A stretch of DNA of 5,962 bases from CAZTTH01 sp964615975 (GTDB taxonomy: Bacteria; Verrucomicrobiota; Lentisphaeria; JABSQK01; JAJFLO01): the NCBI GenBank assembly GCA_964615975.1, contig CAZTTH010000104.1, forward strand, positions 1-5,962. Reading direction: 5' to 3'. Made by a program: the position numbers and the translations under genes. The stretch's first letter is position 1. Each line of letters opens with the position of its first letter. Below the pieces are notes generated by a model. The model saw only the letters and a program-made list of their open reading frames with translations, did not search any database and was not told where the DNA came from. This document shows, one piece after another, positions 4,910 to 5,962 of the stretch.

Positions 4910-5962
4910 ATGAGTCCTGCCAGCCATTCCTCCGCTAATCGTATTGGCGTCATGCATCTTATCGATACCCTGGCGCTGGGGGGAGCTGAACGGATGGCGG
5001 TCAATCTGGTCAATCATCTTCCCCGCGATCGGTTTCGCGCCCATCTCTGTTCCACGCGCTCAGAGGGCGCGCTGGCAAATCAGATAAAAGCGGATGTCGG
5101 TCGCTTGCAGTTGAATCGCAGGCGCACCCTGGAATGGGGCGCGGTCAGGAAGCTGGTTCAGTATATCAGGAGTAATCATATCATGTTGCTCCACGCGCAT
5201 GGCACATCACTGTTTATGGCTGCCATCGCGAGTGTGCTCGCGCCATCGATCAAGCTGATTTGGCATGATCATTTCGGTGGCGATGTTAATGATCGTCGAT
5301 CCCGGTTTATGCTTCGGTTAATGGCCCGGAAAACCCATCATGTCATTGTCGTCGCAAAAATTCTTGCAGATTGGGACTGCCGACAGCTTGGTATTTCCCC
5401 CGCGAAAATCCATCTCATTCCCAATTTTGTCGATTATCCCAATGCCGATGTAGCTGAACCCCTATTGCCGGGCAGCGCCGGCAGACGCATTGTTCAGGTC
5501 GCCAATTTTCGGCCGCAGAAAGATCATCTGACCGCGCTCGCCGCGATGAAGCTGGTACTGGAAAAACATCCCGGCGCGCATCTGATTCTGGTGGGTTCAC
5601 CGGTCGATGACCATTGTTTTCGCAGGGTGCGGGAAACCATTCACCAGGAAGGATTACAGGCGGTAATCAGTATTCTCGGAGAACGGGATAACATATCGGG
5701 CGTATTATCACAATGTGACATGGGTATTCTAAGCTCCAAGTCTGAGGGACTGCCATTGGTATTGCTGGAATATGGCATGGCAAAACTTCCCGTCGTCGTT
5801 ACCGCGGTGGGACAATGTTCGGAGATGATTGAACCGGGCAGGGGGGGGATTCTCGTCGCGCCTGGGAATTCTCAACAACTGGCGGCTGGAATAACCGCCC
5901 TTTTGGACGATAAGGAGAAGGCAAAACAAATGGCGGATCATCTCCATCGTCGGGTTCAGGAT
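4910..5962 (+). CDS. GT4-family glycosyltransferase (3' end beyond window)
   Basis: The reading frame is open from 4847 (after TGA 4844-4846) to the window edge. The first ATG is at 4910, giving 351 residues without a stop. The N-terminal domain has RIGVMHLIDTLALGGAERMAVNLVN (residues 11-35) with the GT4 hallmark GGAE (24-27). Next come HAHGTSLF (95-102), a WHDHFGG segment (118-124) and PNFVDYP (171-177). The donor domain starts at IVQVANFRPQKDH (194-206), with LILVGSPVDD (225-234). The EX7E motif is E279-GLPLVLL-E287 in SSKSEGLPLVLLEYGMAKLPVV, followed by GGILVAPGN. Only the last helical residues should be missing. No ribosome-binding site precedes 4910; the second ATG (4952, residue 15) would cut into the first strand and is less likely. 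Donor and acceptor sugars cannot be inferred. A run of eight Gs lies at 5841-5848. Confidence 0.92.
   Translation, partial: MSPASHSSANRIGVMHLIDTLALGGAERMAVNLVNHLPRDRFRAHLCSTRSEGALANQIKADVGRLQLNRRRTLEWGAVRKLVQYIRSNHIMLLHAHGTSLFMAAIASVLAPSIKLIWHDHFGGDVNDRRSRFMLRLMARKTHHVIVVAKILADWDCRQLGISPAKIHLIPNFVDYPNADVAEPLLPGSAGRRIVQVANFRPQKDHLTALAAMKLVLEKHPGAHLILVGSPVDDHCFRRVRETIHQEGLQAVISILGERDNISGVLSQCDMGILSSKSEGLPLVLLEYGMAKLPVVVTAVGQCSEMIEPGRGGILVAPGNSQQLAAGITALLDDKEKAKQMADHLHRRVQD

Overview
The window looks like part of a cell-surface or exported polysaccharide locus from a free-living bacterium. It holds three GT4-type glycosyltransferases (167-1291, 1900-3084 and 4910 to the window end) and one multi-pass membrane protein resembling a GT-C (PMT/ArnT-like) glycosyltransferase (3309-4616), all on the + strand. 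The species cannot be fixed from this sequence. The GT4 genes have moderately high GC. The spacers carry dispersed 'TTAACCGCGGAT/AACACGGAT' and 'AACCACGAAAT/CTCCGTGGTT' repeats of the kind that litter many environmental Proteobacteria and other Gram-negative genomes, so a Gram-negative environmental bacterium is the best guess.

Layout. Bases 1-170 carry what looks like the decayed C-terminal end of a sulfatase-like protein; its stop overlaps the start of the first glycosyltransferase as ATGA. A 608-base gap (1292-1899) follows, built of two successive modules with repeat units at their ends in opposite orientations. The first module contains a compact run of hairpins (1365-1502) enclosed by a closing stem. 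The second glycosyltransferase is hemmed in on both sides by repeat sequence, and its last residues are translated from a repeat. The GT-C-like gene is flanked by two 110-base direct repeats (3181-3290 and 4721-4830, 92/110 identical, no gaps). It has lower GC than its neighbours and appears frameshifted near its 3' end: a 37-codon continuation with a strongly hydrophobic stretch lies in the next frame (4603-4716). The third GT4 gene has no stop before the window edge.

How the genes fit together (inference). GT4 enzymes use nucleotide-sugar donors at the cytoplasmic face to extend a lipid-linked glycan. A GT-C enzyme would use a polyprenyl-phosphate sugar on the outer face of the inner membrane, for example to decorate the glycan. 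The genes are not tightly packed: each pair is separated by repeats, with no obvious ribosome-binding sites and only weak promoter candidates. The impression is of a mosaic assembled and reshuffled through dispersed repeats rather than a compact operon. No transposase, integrase, tRNA, rRNA or CRISPR array was seen.
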